From: Candidatus Promineifilum breve
GTDB lineage: Bacteria > Chloroflexota > Anaerolineae > Promineifilales > Promineifilaceae
DNA: 64,000 nucleotides
Direction of reading: 5' to 3'
NCBI RefSeq assembly: GCF_900066015.1
Contig: NZ_LN890655.1
Location: 2,396,726 to 2,460,725 of the forward strand
The translations under genes were made by a program, and so were the position numbers. Under the pieces are notes generated by a model. It saw nothing but the letters and a program-made list of their open reading frames with translations, did not search any database and was not told the DNA's origin. Positions 27,136 to 34,701 of the stretch are shown piece after piece; position 1 is the stretch's first letter; every line of letters begins with the position of its first letter.

Positions 27136-28167
27136 CTACAAGCCTGACGGCGAGCGGTGGGTTGCCCCAATGCCCGGCCGCTCCGGCACATGCACCCGTC
27201 CGGCCTCGTCGTAGGTCAGCCCGTCGAACGGGTCATTGGCGATGAGCCACGGCGCGTCCAGGTCGAGCCAGTCGGCCAGCCCCATCAAGTGGGCCATCGC
27301 CGTCGCCCCGATGGACGTTTCGACCATGCAGCCGAGCATGATGCCCATTCCCAGTTGCCGCGCCCGGCGCAGTATGGCCAGCCCCGGCCCCAGCCCGCCG
27401 ACCTTCATCAGCTTCAGGTTGATGCCGCCCACGCCGGCCGCGGCCAGGCGCTCCACGTCGGCCATCGTCTGCACCGACTCGTCGGCCACGACGGGCACGG
27501 CGCAATGGGCCTGCACCCGCCCCATGCCCTCGTAGTCGTCTTTGGCGACCGGCTGCTCGACCAGGGCCACGCCATAGGCCAGCAGCCGGTCGATCTCGCC
27601 GATGGCCTCGTCGGCCGACCAGCCGGCGTTGGCGTCCACGTAGAGGGTCACGTCGGGGCGAGCGGCGCGCACGGCGGCCACGCGGGCCAGGTCGCGGCCG
27701 TCGGCCCCGCCCAGCTTGAGCTTGATGACCGAACAGCCGGCCAATGCCGCCGCGCTGGCGCCCATGGCCTCCGGCTCGTCGATGCCCAGCGTGAACGACG
27801 TGGGCAGCGGCCGGGGCGCGGGCAGGCCCAGCAAGGCGTGGAGCGGTTGGCCGCTGAGCCGCCCCAGCCGGTCGTGCAGTGCCAGATCGAGCGCGGCGCG
27901 GGCCGGGGCCGGGCCGTCGCTGCCCACGTAGGCCGGGATGCCGGCCGGGTCGTCGGGCAAGGGGTCGGCGCGGTGGGCGGCGGCATCCCACCAGGCGGCC
28001 ATCGCTTCGGTCGTGATGCCATAATAGGGCGGGATCGTCCCCTCGCCCCAGCCCTCATCCCCGGCCAGCCGCAGCCAATGCGCCGTGCGCGTCTCGCTCG
28101 TGCCGTGGCTGATGCGGAAGGGGTTGCGCAGTTGCAGCGTGATTTGTTCCCAGGTCAGTCGGGTCAT
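27136..28167 (-). CDS. Dipeptide epimerase (L-Ala-D/L-Glu epimerase type)
   Basis: A 343-residue enolase-superfamily enzyme. Catalytic lysines lie in VIKLKLGGAD and INLKLMKVGG, and metal ligands in YVDANAG, LVEQPV and VADESV. These match L-Ala-D/L-Glu epimerases (YkfB/YcjG), which convert the murein dipeptide L-Ala-D-Glu to L-Ala-L-Glu for catabolism. Position next to a YkfC-like peptidase and an M20 peptidase supports that role over o-succinylbenzoate synthase or muconate cycloisomerase. Confidence 0.88.
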   Translation of the reverse strand: MTRLTWEQITLQLRNPFRISHGTSETRTAHWLRLAGDEGWGEGTIPPYYGITTEAMAAWWDAAAHRADPLPDDPAGIPAYVGSDGPAPARAALDLALHDRLGRLSGQPLHALLGLPAPRPLPTSFTLGIDEPEAMGASAAALAGCSVIKLKLGGADGRDLARVAAVRAARPDVTLYVDANAGWSADEAIGEIDRLLAYGVALVEQPVAKDDYEGMGRVQAHCAVPVVADESVQTMADVERLAAAGVGGINLKLMKVGGLGPGLAILRRARQLGMGIMLGCMVETSIGATAMAHLMGLADWLDLDAPWLIANDPFDGLTYDEAGRVHVPERPGIGATHRSPSGL

Positions 28168-28188
28168 AAGATTTCCGGAGAAACAGAG

Positions 28189-28259
28189 AAACCACAGATT
28201 ACACAGATTTCACAGATGGAAGAGCGCTAAATCTGTGAAATCTGTGTGATCTGTGGTTT
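28189..28259. repeat. Inverted pair of 9-base CACAGATTT-type units
   Basis: Arms at 28189-28217 and 28231-28259 are near-perfect complements made of ACACAGATT/TCACAGATT units, separated by 13 bases, between the epimerase and M20 genes. Confidence 0.9.
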
Positions 28260-28266
28260 CTTCTTC

Positions 28267-29406
28267 TTAAGGTTTCAACAGCAACGCGGCCAGCAGCGCG
28301 CCACGTTCAATCATTTTAGAGATGAGCACGTGCTCGTGGTGGGCATGAGCCCCGTCGCCCACCGGGCCGAGGCCGTCGAGTGTGGCCGTGTGGGCGCTGG
28401 TCAGATTGCCGTCGGAGCCGCCGCCGACGGCCGTCTCGGTCAGTTCCAGCCCCATCTCCGCCCCGGTGGCCCGCGCCAGTTCCCACAGGGCGACGTTGCG
28501 CGGCGTGCGCTCCAGCGGCCCGCGCTCGAAGCCGCCGTGAATATCGAGCTTCGTGCCCGGCGGCGGGTTCAGGGCGCGGATGGTCTGCTCCAGCCGGGCG
28601 GCGTCGGCCATCGTCGTGGCCCGCACGTCGACCATCACGCGGCACTCCGGCGGCACGACGTTGGAGCGCAAGCCGCCACTGATGACGCCGACGTTGACGC
28701 TGACGCCGCGCGGGTAGTCGTTGAGGGCGTGGAGCGTCTGGACGAGTTCCATCATGCCCAGGATGGCGCTGACGCCCTTCTCCGGCTCGTTGCCGGCGTG
28801 GGCGGCGCGGCCGTGGACGACGATCTCGAAATCGCCCAGGCCCTTGCGCTGTGTCTTCAGCGCCCCCATCGGCCCGGCCCCCGGCTCCAGCACCAGCGCC
28901 CGCGCCGCCTGGCGGGCCATTTCCTCGATGATCGGCCGCGACTCGATGCTGCCGATCTCCTCGTCGGTGTTGACCAGGAAAACGGGGGCCAGCGGCGGTT
29001 CCAACGCCAGATCGCGCAGGGCCATGAGGGCAAAGATGCCTTGCACCAGCCCGCTTTTCATGTCGTAGCTGCCCGGCCCGCGCAGCACGTCCCCTTCGAC
29101 CACCAGCGGCATTTCGGCCAGCGTGCCCACCGGCCAGACGGTGTCGCAATGGCCCACCAGCAGTTGCGTCGGGCGCTCCCCGGCCGCCGGGTGGCGGGCG
29201 ATGAGATAGCCCCCGGTGCGCGTGCCCGGTGTGTGGCGCACGTGGTAGCCGAGGCGGTCGAACTGCTCGTAGAGGATGCCGATCGGCCCGGCCTGCGTCT
29301 CCGGCGCGTCCGAGGGCGACTCGGCGGCGACCAGATCGGCCAGCAGGGCGACCATCTCGGGCCGCTGTTGGGCGAAGTATTCCTGGATGCGTTGGCTATG
29401 GTTCAT
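28267..29406 (-). CDS. M20-family metallopeptidase (glutamate carboxypeptidase-like)
   Basis: A 379-residue zinc peptidase. Metal and catalytic residues appear in order: VGHCDTVWPVG (His, Asp), GPGSYDMKSG (bridging Asp), NTDEEIGS (general base Glu plus ligand Glu), LEPGAG and the C-terminal HAHHEHVLI. The dimerisation domain begins near GDFEIVVHGRAAHAG. It resembles carboxypeptidase G2-type enzymes that remove C-terminal Glu, which would suit cleavage of L-Ala-L-Glu from the epimerase next door. A TATACT lies ten bases before the ATG, so the 5' leader must be very short. Confidence 0.88.
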   Translation of the reverse strand: MNHSQRIQEYFAQQRPEMVALLADLVAAESPSDAPETQAGPIGILYEQFDRLGYHVRHTPGTRTGGYLIARHPAAGERPTQLLVGHCDTVWPVGTLAEMPLVVEGDVLRGPGSYDMKSGLVQGIFALMALRDLALEPPLAPVFLVNTDEEIGSIESRPIIEEMARQAARALVLEPGAGPMGALKTQRKGLGDFEIVVHGRAAHAGNEPEKGVSAILGMMELVQTLHALNDYPRGVSVNVGVISGGLRSNVVPPECRVMVDVRATTMADAARLEQTIRALNPPPGTKLDIHGGFERGPLERTPRNVALWELARATGAEMGLELTETAVGGGSDGNLTSAHTATLDGLGPVGDGAHAHHEHVLISKMIERGALLAALLLKP

Positions 29407-29448
29407 GGTAGGGGGAAGTATAGCTCAGAGGGGGAGAGCCGGCAGGTT

Positions 29449-29507
29449 GTAGGCGGAACTTCCAGTTCCGCCCGCTGGGTAAGCGTGGAGCTGGAAGCTC
29501 CACCTAC
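29449..29507. repeat. Imperfect inverted repeat, 21-base arms
   Basis: GTAGGCGGAACTTCCAGTTCC (shown to base 29469) pairs with the complement at 29487-29507 with four differences. Each arm is also partly self-complementary, so it could form a cruciform. Confidence 0.7.
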
Positions 29508-29591
29508 GAAACCGGAGCCAGGCATCTATCAAAACCAAAGCGAGAGCGTTATAATGCAATTGTCCATTCCTCTTGTGATGGCTAAAACGCG

Positions 29592-30500
29592 ATGGACAAC
29601 CGGCAAGAATATCTCAAGGGCGATCCATTACCCTGGCTGCTCGAACCCGACAACCCGTCCGTGCGCTACTGGACGCTGCGCGACGTGGGCCAACGCCCGG
29701 CTGATGATCCCGATGTACTGGCCACCCAGGAGGCCATTGCCCGGCAGCCCCTGGTGGCTGAATTATTCGCCCGGCAGCAGCCGGAAGGGCATTGGGGCGA
29801 CGACCCGACCAAGCCGTACGCGGCCGAGGGGACATTGGGCGTACTTAGCCTGCTCCACATGCTGGGCGTATCGCCCGACAGTCGCACGGCCGCCGGCTGT
29901 GACGCCTTCCTGCGTTATGGCCAACACGCGAGCGGCGGCTTTTCGATGACCCGCACCGTTCGCAGTGGCATTTTTCCCTGCACCACCGGCGCGCAACTGC
30001 CCTTTCTGGACTACTTCGGTCTGGCGGATGATCCGCGGATGCGGGCGGCGTTCGCCTTTCTCATCGACGGGATGGCCGCCGATGACGCGCTGGAATGTGG
30101 CCGTTACGGCCATCGCCCCTGTCTGTGGGGAGCCATCGCCGCGCTCAACGGGCTGGCCGTGCTGCCGGGCGACATGCGCTCCGACCGGTCGCAGGCCATC
30201 GTGACCCGCCTGGCCGGCGCGCTGCTGGACGCGGCCTACGATTTCGCCGGCGAGCACAAGCGCTGGCTGACGTTCGGCGTGCCGCGCGGCTGGGATTTGC
30301 TCAGCGCGCTACGGGCGCTGGCCGCCCACGGCTATGCCGGCGACCCGCGGTTTGCGCCGCTGCTGGAATTGCTGCTGAGCCGGCAGGATAAGCAAGGGCG
30401 GTGGCTGTGCGGCTCCGTCTCGCGCACCTGGCCGCTGGAGAAGCGCAATCAGCCTAGTAAGTGGGTGACTTTGGATCTGGTACGTGTTATTATGCGGTAA
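29592..30500 (+). CDS. Terpenoid-cyclase-fold (alpha/alpha toroid) protein of unknown function
   Basis: A 302-residue protein with repeated helical blocks such as QQPEGHWGDD, GGFSMTRTVRSGI and RQDKQGRWLCG. The GxW-type repeats resemble the QW-like motifs of squalene-cyclase and prenyltransferase folds. It lacks the DxDD acid motif of squalene-hopene cyclases, so it is probably not a terpene cyclase. Several homologues in databases carry misleading names. TATAAT at 29550-29555 is a plausible -10. Function unknown. Confidence 0.7.
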   Translation: MDNRQEYLKGDPLPWLLEPDNPSVRYWTLRDVGQRPADDPDVLATQEAIARQPLVAELFARQQPEGHWGDDPTKPYAAEGTLGVLSLLHMLGVSPDSRTAAGCDAFLRYGQHASGGFSMTRTVRSGIFPCTTGAQLPFLDYFGLADDPRMRAAFAFLIDGMAADDALECGRYGHRPCLWGAIAALNGLAVLPGDMRSDRSQAIVTRLAGALLDAAYDFAGEHKRWLTFGVPRGWDLLSALRALAAHGYAGDPRFAPLLELLLSRQDKQGRWLCGSVSRTWPLEKRNQPSKWVTLDLVRVIMR

Positions 30501-30535
30501 TCCCACTTGATTCGTCCTAGAAGGTTAATCTTGAC

Positions 30536-30565
30536 TTGACAGATAGTATCGCGTCGTGATAGTAT
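30536..30565 (+). promoter_or_regulatory. Candidate higBA promoter with direct repeats
   Basis: TTGACA (30536-30541) is followed after 18 bases by TAGTAT. GATAGTAT occurs twice and GATAGTG once between 30542 and 30580, which could be operator sites for the HigA repressor. Confidence 0.4.
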
Positions 30566-30571
30566 TGTTAT

Positions 30572-30856
30572 GTGATAGTGTCATTTGCGTCACGGGAAAC
30601 GGAACTTATCTTTCATGGTCGGGTTTCGAGAAAGTTGCCGCATGACATCCAGCGAACAGCACGACGAAAATTACTTTACTTGCACGATGCCGAAGACCTG
30701 CGCGATTTACTGGCCCCACCAGGCAATAAGCTTGAAAAGTTAAAAGGTGACCGAGAGGGTCAATATAGTATCCGCATTAATGATCAGTGGCGCATCTGTT
30801 TTCGTTGGACAAGCGGTCGCGCGCTAGACGTCGAGATAGTTGACTACCACTCATAA
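30572..30856 (+). CDS. HigB-type toxin
   Basis: A 94-residue RelE/HigB-fold mRNA interferase. LEKLKGDREGQYSIRINDQW and RICFRWTSGRALDVEIVDYH are the conserved core and C-terminal blocks. It starts with GTG at 30572 (GTG 30578 is an alternative). The toxin gene comes first, as is usual for higBA. HigA follows after 11 bases. Confidence 0.9.
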   Translation: MIVSFASRETELIFHGRVSRKLPHDIQRTARRKLLYLHDAEDLRDLLAPPGNKLEKLKGDREGQYSIRINDQWRICFRWTSGRALDVEIVDYHS

Positions 30857-30867
30857 GATCACACACT

Positions 30868-31173
30868 ATGACAGAAGAAACACTCCCACCCATCCATCCC
30901 GGCGAGGTGCTGCTGGAAGACTTCATGAAGCCGCTAGGCCTCAGCCAATATCGCGTGGCCCAGGATATCGGCGTGCCCGCGCTGCGCATCAGCCAGATCG
31001 TCCACGGCAAACGCGCCGTCACGGCCGATTCGGCCATGCGCCTGGCCCGCTACTTCGGCACCAGCCCGGACGTTTGGCTGCGCTTGCAGGCGCGCTACGA
31101 CTTGGAAGTAGCTGAGCGCGAATATGGGGAACGGATCAATCGTGAGGTGAAGGTTCTGGCGAACGCCGTTTAG
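30868..31173 (+). CDS. HigA-type antitoxin (XRE/HTH)
   Basis: A 101-residue HigA. PPIHPGEVLLEDFMKPLGLS is the typical opening. The helix-turn-helix is SQYRVAQDIGVPALRISQIV, and SAMRLARYFGTSPDVWLRLQ is the family C-terminal block. It binds HigB and represses the operon. Confidence 0.94.
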   Translation: MTEETLPPIHPGEVLLEDFMKPLGLSQYRVAQDIGVPALRISQIVHGKRAVTADSAMRLARYFGTSPDVWLRLQARYDLEVAEREYGERINREVKVLANAV

Positions 31174-31223
31174 ACTTCTTTCCGAAAACTCCAGTTCTGG
31201 GAGATGCCACGTGTGGCGCGGGT

Positions 31224-31577
31224 CTATTCACGAATTCGAATACGTCGTTCGTCGACGATCCACAATCGCTTGTTGACCGTTTCGCTACGTAGGGGTGTAA
31301 TCAAACGTTCGACGATAGCCAACACCGTGTATTTATCTTGGCGTTGAGTGCGGAGGACGATAATTCCGTCGTATTCGTCTGGTGGATAGGCGCGGATGTC
31401 AGCAAAGTCGAGGTCTAGCGTGAGAATTGTTAGCCCCTCCTCTCGGCAAACGGCGGCAAGATTGGGGTCTGGAGAATCGGATAAGTTCTCATCACCAACG
31501 GTAGTCGCGTCAAACCCGGCCCGATGAAGAGTATCACGGACTTCGACGGGAAGATTCTCATCTATTTTGAAGCGCAT
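31224..31577 (-). CDS. DUF5615 PIN-like toxin
   Basis: A 117-residue PIN-like nuclease-fold protein. MRFKIDENLPVEV supplies the first acidic cluster, GDENLSDSPDPNL the second and TILTLDLDFADIRAYPP the third. This family forms TA pairs with DUF433 proteins, as here (four bases apart). Nuclease activity is expected from the acidic residues but has not been shown for this protein. Confidence 0.85.
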   Translation of the reverse strand: MRFKIDENLPVEVRDTLHRAGFDATTVGDENLSDSPDPNLAAVCREEGLTILTLDLDFADIRAYPPDEYDGIIVLRTQRQDKYTVLAIVERLITPLRSETVNKRLWIVDERRIRIRE

Positions 31578-31581
31578 GATT

Positions 31582-31824
<243 letters not shown>

Positions 31825-31871
31825 CTAGCCGCTCCATTACACTTTACGACTCAAGCCGGTTCTCGTCAAAT

Positions 31872-33443
31872 CTAGACCTCTTGTCGTTCCACGACCCCCA
31901 CCGCCGTCAACAAACAAAACAGAATCACCACAATCGACCCGGCCAGCGCCCCCCAACCATTGACCGGAACCGGTTCCTCCACGCCCAGTTGCGCCGCCCA
32001 CGACACCAGCCCGCCCGGCAACAGCGCCGCCGCCTGCGGAAAGGCCCCGCCGACAAGCAGGATCACGCTGAACAGCAGCCCCAGCCCGGCGGCCACGAGC
32101 GCCGTGCGGCCGAGGGCGCTGCCCAGCAAGACCGCCGCGGCCATCGTCAGCAGCCACAGCCACAGCAGCACGTTGCCGATCAAAAACGCGCCAATTGCCA
32201 GCCCCGGCTCGAAGAGCAAATTGGTGTAATAGCCCGCCCCCAACCCGGCCAGCAACAGCGCCGGCAGATAGACCAGCGCCAGGGCGTCGAACTTGCTCAG
32301 CACGTAGGCCCAGCGCGGCACCGGCTTGCTCAGGATCATGGCCGCCGTGCCGCGCTCCTTCTCCCGCGCCAGCAGTCCCATGCTCAGCAGCAGGGTCATA
32401 ATGAAGCCGAATTGGGTGATGTTCTCGATGTATTGGGCCACGGCGTCGGCCGCTTTCGGTTCGGGGATGAGGCCGGCGAATTGCTCCGCGCCGGGCACGC
32501 TCTTGACGATCTCGCTCACAAAGCGGGCCATGAGCGGCGACGTGAGGCCGAAGAGCAGGAAGACGACGGCCACCACCAGCGCCTTGCGCGTCTGCCATAG
32601 CTCCAACAGTTCCTTGCGCAGCAGGGCCAGGTAGACGCCCCACTCCGCCCGCCAGGCCGGCGGTGCGTGGCGTTCCTCGGCCGCGCCGTAGCGCCGGTAG
32701 GTCCAGCCGATGAGCAGCAGGCCCGGCAAGGCCAGCAGGAACACCAACCCTTCGATGAGCCACGGATCGGCGATGAACTGGGCGGCGTAGACCACGACCC
32801 CGTCGAGCAGCGCGTGGTACAGGACGGCGGCGACGACGTAGAGCGGGTTGCGCCGCCGGAAGGCCAGCCACACCAGCAGCGAGGCGGCCACGTGCAGAAT
32901 CATCGCCAGCAGCCGCTCGATGAACGGCAGGATGGCCGCCGCCGATGGGGTGCTGAGCGCCGCCACTTGTTTCTCCAGCGCCGCCAGTTGCGCCGCCGTT
33001 AGCTCCAGCGTCGTCAAGTCCGTGCCGCGCAGACCGAAGAGGGCGGCGATGGACATGGCCGTGATCGCGCCGAGGATCATCGCCTCCAGGCCGCCATGCC
33101 CCAGGCCGACCATGACCGCGCCTGACCAGCGCTCGACCAGGCCGCGCCGGTCGAGCAGCCAGAAAGCGGCCACGCGCATCAGCCCCTCGCACAGCCCGGC
33201 CGACAGGCCCAGCACGATGGCCGTGCGCAGCAGATCCGGCGCGTCGGGCGCGATGGGGCCGATGAGACCCAGATCGCCCAGCCAATTGTTGAGCGGCAGG
33301 TGGTAGACTTGCGACAGGAAGAAGGCCAGCGCGCCGGCCGTCCACAACAGCCACGGCGCGCGAAAGCGGCGGCGCAGGCCAATCGCCAGCAACACCGGGA
33401 CGAGGATCATCAGGCCGACGGTGACGGCATAGAGCAGGCTCAT
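31872..33443 (-). CDS. Fusion of a YhfC-type membrane protease domain and an ABC-2 permease
   Basis: A 523-residue membrane protein made of two parts. Residues 1-255 look like a YhfC-family intramembrane protease: about seven helices, with Glu86, GLGHGGLEAMI (113-123), His184 and HALLDG (210-215). Residues about 265-523 are an ABC-2 exporter permease (YLALLRKELLELWQTRKALV, then MGLLAREKERGTAAMILSKP and five more helices). The frame is uninterrupted. ATG 33443 overlaps the ATPase stop (ATGA). YhfC and ABC-2 parts usually occur as separate genes. The exporter substrate is unknown. Confidence 0.75.
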   Translation of the reverse strand: MSLLYAVTVGLMILVPVLLAIGLRRRFRAPWLLWTAGALAFFLSQVYHLPLNNWLGDLGLIGPIAPDAPDLLRTAIVLGLSAGLCEGLMRVAAFWLLDRRGLVERWSGAVMVGLGHGGLEAMILGAITAMSIAALFGLRGTDLTTLELTAAQLAALEKQVAALSTPSAAAILPFIERLLAMILHVAASLLVWLAFRRRNPLYVVAAVLYHALLDGVVVYAAQFIADPWLIEGLVFLLALPGLLLIGWTYRRYGAAEERHAPPAWRAEWGVYLALLRKELLELWQTRKALVVAVVFLLFGLTSPLMARFVSEIVKSVPGAEQFAGLIPEPKAADAVAQYIENITQFGFIMTLLLSMGLLAREKERGTAAMILSKPVPRWAYVLSKFDALALVYLPALLLAGLGAGYYTNLLFEPGLAIGAFLIGNVLLWLWLLTMAAAVLLGSALGRTALVAAGLGLLFSVILLVGGAFPQAAALLPGGLVSWAAQLGVEEPVPVNGWGALAGSIVVILFCLLTAVGVVERQEV

Positions 33444-34390
33444 ACTTCCGGCTCCTGGCTGAGACTGAGGAAGATCTCCTCCAGATTGGGCCGCACCCAT
33501 TCGTAGCGCAGCAGCGGCAGATTGTGCCCGACGACCAGGGGCAGCAGCGCCGCCTGGGCCGCGGCCGGATCGGCGGCGGTGACGCGCACGCTATTCGCCT
33601 CGGTCGTCACGTTGCTCGCCCACGGTTGCGCGGCCAGGGCGGCCACGAACGGCGGCAGCAGGGCCACAGCCTCGGCCGCCACTACCAGTTCGGCCACGTC
33701 CGACGCATAGCGGCCGAGCAACTCCTCGCGGCCGGCCACCTCGACCAGCCGCCCCTCGTGGAGGATGCCGACCGTATCGCAGACGCGCTCCACGTCGGCC
33801 AGGATGTGGGTGGAGAAGAAGATGGTGACGTGTTCGCGCAACGCCTCCAGCAGATCCAGCGCGTCGCGCCGCCCGGCCGGGTCCAGCCCGGCCATCGGCT
33901 CGTCGAGGATGAGCACGCTGGGCCGGTGGATGAGGGCCTGGGCCAGGCCGAGGCGCTGCTTCATGCCGCCGGAGAAGCCGCCCACCCGCCGGTTGGACGC
34001 GCCGGCCAGATCGACCAGTTGCAATAACTCAGTAACCCGTTGCCGGCGTTCGCCGGCCGGGATGTGGAACAGGCGGCCGACGTGATCGAGGAAGCCGGCG
34101 GCGGTCATCCAGCCGTAGAAGGCCGGCTCCTGGGGCAGATAGCCGAACTGGCCGCGCCCTTGTTCGTCGCCGCCGGTCGTCTCCAGGCCGTTGACCCAGG
34201 CGCGGCCACTGTCGGGCCGGGCCAGGCCGGTGATGAGGCGGATGGTCGTCGTCTTGCCCGCGCCGTTGCGCCCCAGGAAGCCGAAGATGGAACCGGCGGG
34301 CACGACCAGATCGAGCTTGTCCACGGCCTGCACGTCGCCATAGCGGCGGCTGAGGCCGGCGGTGCGGATGGCGTCGGGCGCGGCGGGCAT
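33440..34390 (-). CDS. ABC-2 type exporter ATPase
   Basis: A 316-residue ATPase. Walker A is FLGRNGAGKTTT, signature FSGGMKQRLGLA, Walker B VLILDEPMAGLDP and the switch His in FFSTHI. The C-terminal ~80 residues are the usual regulatory extension. ATG 34390 is chosen because the upstream in-frame extension lies in the neighbouring gene. It overlaps the permease fusion by four bases and lies two bases after a PLDc_N-type gene, giving a three-gene operon. Confidence 0.92.
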   Translation of the reverse strand: MPAAPDAIRTAGLSRRYGDVQAVDKLDLVVPAGSIFGFLGRNGAGKTTTIRLITGLARPDSGRAWVNGLETTGGDEQGRGQFGYLPQEPAFYGWMTAAGFLDHVGRLFHIPAGERRQRVTELLQLVDLAGASNRRVGGFSGGMKQRLGLAQALIHRPSVLILDEPMAGLDPAGRRDALDLLEALREHVTIFFSTHILADVERVCDTVGILHEGRLVEVAGREELLGRYASDVAELVVAAEAVALLPPFVAALAAQPWASNVTTEANSVRVTAADPAAAQAALLPLVVGHNLPLLRYEWVRPNLEEIFLSLSQEPEV

Positions 34391-34392
34391 GG

Positions 34393-34590
34393 CTACTCCT
34401 CGCGGCGGCCGATCAGGAAGTAGGCGATGGGGCCGATGATGTTGACGAAGATGATGATGAAGGCCCACAGCCAGCGCGGGCCGTTGGCCGCCGGCCGGCG
34501 TATCAGATCGATCAGGGCGAAGAGCATCAACCCAACTTGCAGGATAAGGATGGGGACGAGAAAGGGGAGGTAGGGGCGAATGGCGTCCAT
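34393..34590 (-). CDS. Small PLDc_N-type membrane protein
   Basis: A 65-residue protein with two membrane helices and the PLDc_N signature (WLWAFIIIFVNIIGPIAYFL). These small proteins often accompany ABC-2 exporter genes and may regulate or stabilise them. It is the first gene of the exporter operon. TACAAT lies six bases upstream of ATG 34590, consistent with a leaderless mRNA. Confidence 0.82.
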   Translation of the reverse strand: MDAIRPYLPFLVPILILQVGLMLFALIDLIRRPAANGPRWLWAFIIIFVNIIGPIAYFLIGRREE

Positions 34591-34596
34591 GTCACC

Positions 34597-34602
34597 ATTG
34601 TA
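34597..34602 (-). promoter_or_regulatory. -10 box TACAAT six bases before a start codon
   Basis: On the minus strand TACAAT is followed by GGTGAC and then ATG. With the usual 6-8 bases from -10 to start of transcription, the mRNA would begin at or next to the ATG. Confidence 0.5.
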
Positions 34603-34701
34603 TCAGAATTGTCTGCCCACGCTTTTTCCGTGTCGAATTGAGCACTTAACCGGTGGATGCGGTAAACTCACCGCTCATAACTTCATCAGACGAGGAAGCG
34701 C

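Noticed and set aside
28246..29949. 567-codon plus-strand frame across the M20 gene
   Set aside because: Opposite a gene with all catalytic residues, and it crosses an intergenic repeat; no domain seen.
31837..33354. 505-codon frame overlapping the permease fusion on the same strand
   Set aside because: Same-strand shadow with Arg-Gly-rich composition; the 31872-33443 frame has membrane helices and family motifs.
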